DNA of 64,000 nucleotides from contig JAWQEG010000286.1 in assembly GCA_033782935.1 (NCBI GenBank), positions 4,601,501 to 4,665,500 on the forward strand. The letters run 5' to 3'. The notes under the pieces were generated by a model that was not told where the DNA came from, did no database searches, and was given only the letters and a program-made list of their open reading frames with translations. Made by a program: the position numbers and the translations under genes. The DNA is from Petrolisthes cinctipes (lineage: Eukaryota; Arthropoda; Malacostraca; Decapoda; Porcellanidae). Shown here piece after piece: positions 62,780 to 64,000 of the stretch (position 1 is its first letter; every line of letters starts with the position of its first letter).

Positions 62780-63311
62780 GTGTTAGAGTATTTTCAAAAT
62801 ACAGGCCAAAAAAATACTGAAAATCGATCTTTTAGGTGCCCAAAAGTCGATATGTGCATACATCTTCTGTACCCGTTTATATCTCAAATTCTGGCCCTAA
62901 ACACCCGCAAATTCGATATTTTGCGGTCCCAGAAGCGATCTGTACATGCCTACTCCGTGTTAGAGTATTTTCAAAATTCAGGCCCAAAACATGCTGAAAA
63001 TCGATATTTTTGGTGCCCAAAGTCAATATGTGCATGTATCTTCTGTACCCGTTTATATCTCAAATTCAGGCTCAAAACACCCGAAAATTCAATATTTTGG
63101 GGTCCCAGAAGCAATCTGTACAGTGCTAGAATATTTTCAAAATATAGGCTAAAAACATGCTAAAAATCGATATTTTGGGGTCCCAGAAGCAATCTGTACA
63201 TGCCTACTCAGTGTTAGAGTATTTTCAAAGTCGATATCTCAAATTCAGTCCCAAAACACCCGAAAATTCGATATTTAGGGGTCCCAGAAACGATCTGTAC
63301 ATGCCTACTCC
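62780..63311 (+). repeat. D-E-F trimer with a 41-bp net insertion in F (532 bp)
   Basis: D and E are normal. F (63123-63311) is 189 bp instead of 148. After AAAATCGATATTTT (near 63174) the sequence jumps to a monomer tail (GGGGTCCCAGAAGCAATC, ATGCCTACTCAG) and the next monomer start (GTGTTAGAGTATTTTC). It then jumps back into F at CAAAGTCGATATCTC near 63227. Both jumps are at short shared words. Confidence 0.88.
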
Positions 63312-64000
63312 GTGTTAGAGTATTTTCAAAATACATGCTCAAAACATACTGAAAATCGATATTTTAGGTGCACAAAAGTCGATATGTGCATGCATCTTCA
63401 GTACCCGTTTATATCTCAAATTCAGGCTCAAAACACCCGAAAATTCAATATTTTGGGGTCCCAGAAGCAATCTGTACATGCCTACTCAGTGTTAGAGTAT
63501 TTTCAAAATACAGGCCCAAAACATGCTGAAAATCGATATTTTAGATGCCCAAAGTCAATATGTGCATGTATCTTCTGTACCCGTTTATATCTCAAATTCA
63601 GGCTCAAAACACCCGACAATTCAATATTTTGGGGTCCCAGAAGCAATCTGTACATGCCTACACAGTGCTAGAATATTTTCAAAATATAGGCTAAAAACAT
63701 GCTAAAAATCGACATTTTATGTGCCAAAAAATCGATATCTCAAATTCAGTCCCAAAACACCCGAAAATTCGATATTTAGAGGTCCCAGAAGGTATCTGTA
63801 CATGCCTACTCCGTGTTAGAGTATTTTCAAAATACAGGCCAAAAAAATACTGAAAATCGATCTTTTAGGTGCACAAAAGTCGATATGTGCATACATCTTC
63901 TGTACCCGTTTATATCTCAAATTCTGGCCCTAAACACCCGAAAATTCGATATTTTGGGGTCCCAGAAGCGATCTGTACATGCCTACTCCGTGTTAGAGTA
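63312..64000 (+). repeat. Partial HOR at window end (A-B-C, D, start of E)
   Basis: A-B-C is 63312-63812, D is 63813-63989, and E begins at 63990 and leaves the window. A has CGATATTTTAGGTGCAC, B has CACCCGACAATTC near 63610, and D has GGTGCACAAAAG, the same allele order as 34998, 36982 and 44416. The array continues to the right. Confidence 0.9.

Larger units (their letters stand above)
1..64000 (+). repeat. Satellite array with nested higher-order repeat structure
   Basis: The full window is head-to-tail copies of a monomer of about 177 bp or shortened forms of it (166 and 148 bp). Each monomer begins near GTGTTAGAG or GTGCTAGAA and ends near ATCTGTACATGCCTACTC. Trimers alternate between a form with CATGCTCAAAACAT (A-B-C) and a form with CAGGCCAAAAAAATACTG (D-E-F), giving a modal 992-bp unit. 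I found no inverted copy, no transposon and no unique spacer. Such homogenised HOR satellite is known from eukaryotic centromeres and flanking heterochromatin; that this array is centromeric is inference. Strand is given as the orientation in which the monomers are written here and has no known functional meaning. Confidence 0.97.

Noticed and set aside
1..64000. Primate alpha satellite
   Set aside because: The nested HOR layout is similar, but the monomer is 176-177 bp, not about 171 bp, and I see no recognisable alpha-satellite sequence or CENP-B box.
1..64000. CRISPR array
   Set aside because: There are no short repeats separated by unique spacers; every part of the unit is repeated, and no cas-like gene is present.
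1..64000. Transposon, rDNA, tRNA or telomere repeat inside the array
   Set aside because: Reading through all units I found only monomer sequence. Length changes are explained by monomer fusions and small indels, not by insertions of foreign sequence.

Overview
The whole 64-kb window is one uninterrupted satellite DNA array. I find no protein-coding gene, RNA gene, transposon, CRISPR array or unique sequence in it. Every stretch, including the two window ends, is the same AT-rich repeat (about 37% G+C counted on one monomer), always in the same orientation. Megabase-style homogenised satellite with higher-order repeats (HORs) is a eukaryotic feature, typical of centromeric or pericentromeric heterochromatin. 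I cannot name the species. The sequence is not recognisable to me as primate alpha satellite, Arabidopsis pAL1/CEN178 or another satellite I can recall with certainty.

The array is built in nested levels. (1) The full monomer of about 177 bp is itself an old duplication of a half-unit of about 88 bp. (2) Six diverged monomers, called here A (177), B (176), C (148), D (177), E (166) and F (148), form two trimers: A-B-C (501 bp) and D-E-F (491 bp). C and F share a 29-bp deletion, and E carries a 10-bp deletion. (3) A-B-C-D-E-F makes a 992-bp hexameric HOR, which is the basic unit of the window. (4) In places two HOR variants alternate, giving a unit of about 1,984 bp. (5) Larger segments were copied: a tandem duplication of 8,388/7,395 bp fills about 0.66-16.44 kb, and pieces of 37.9-42.4 kb recur in 47.4-50.7 kb.

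Layout: 1-190 is a partial unit. 661-16443 is the large tandem duplication, including contracted HORs at the same place in both copies. 16.4-29.2 kb is mostly regular, with three half-units and one HOR lacking a short monomer. 29.2-32.0 kb holds monomer-sized deletions next to a monomer-sized expansion, as expected of unequal exchange. 32.0-47.4 kb is the most regular part. 47.4-53.5 kb is scrambled and locally amplified. 53.5-59.5 kb is regular. 59.5-63.3 kb is again irregular, with half-units, micro-insertions and a template-switch-like insertion. 63312-64000 is a partial unit that runs off the window.

About 132 complete trimer blocks are present. Open frames of 60-160 codons recur with the repeat period; they are by-products of the repeat and are not annotated as genes. 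The most interesting observations are the nested structure, two short dyad symmetries per monomer (one of which is re-made in a shifted register by a linked double substitution), linked CG-to-CA differences between monomer classes, and junctions that record how such arrays rearrange.
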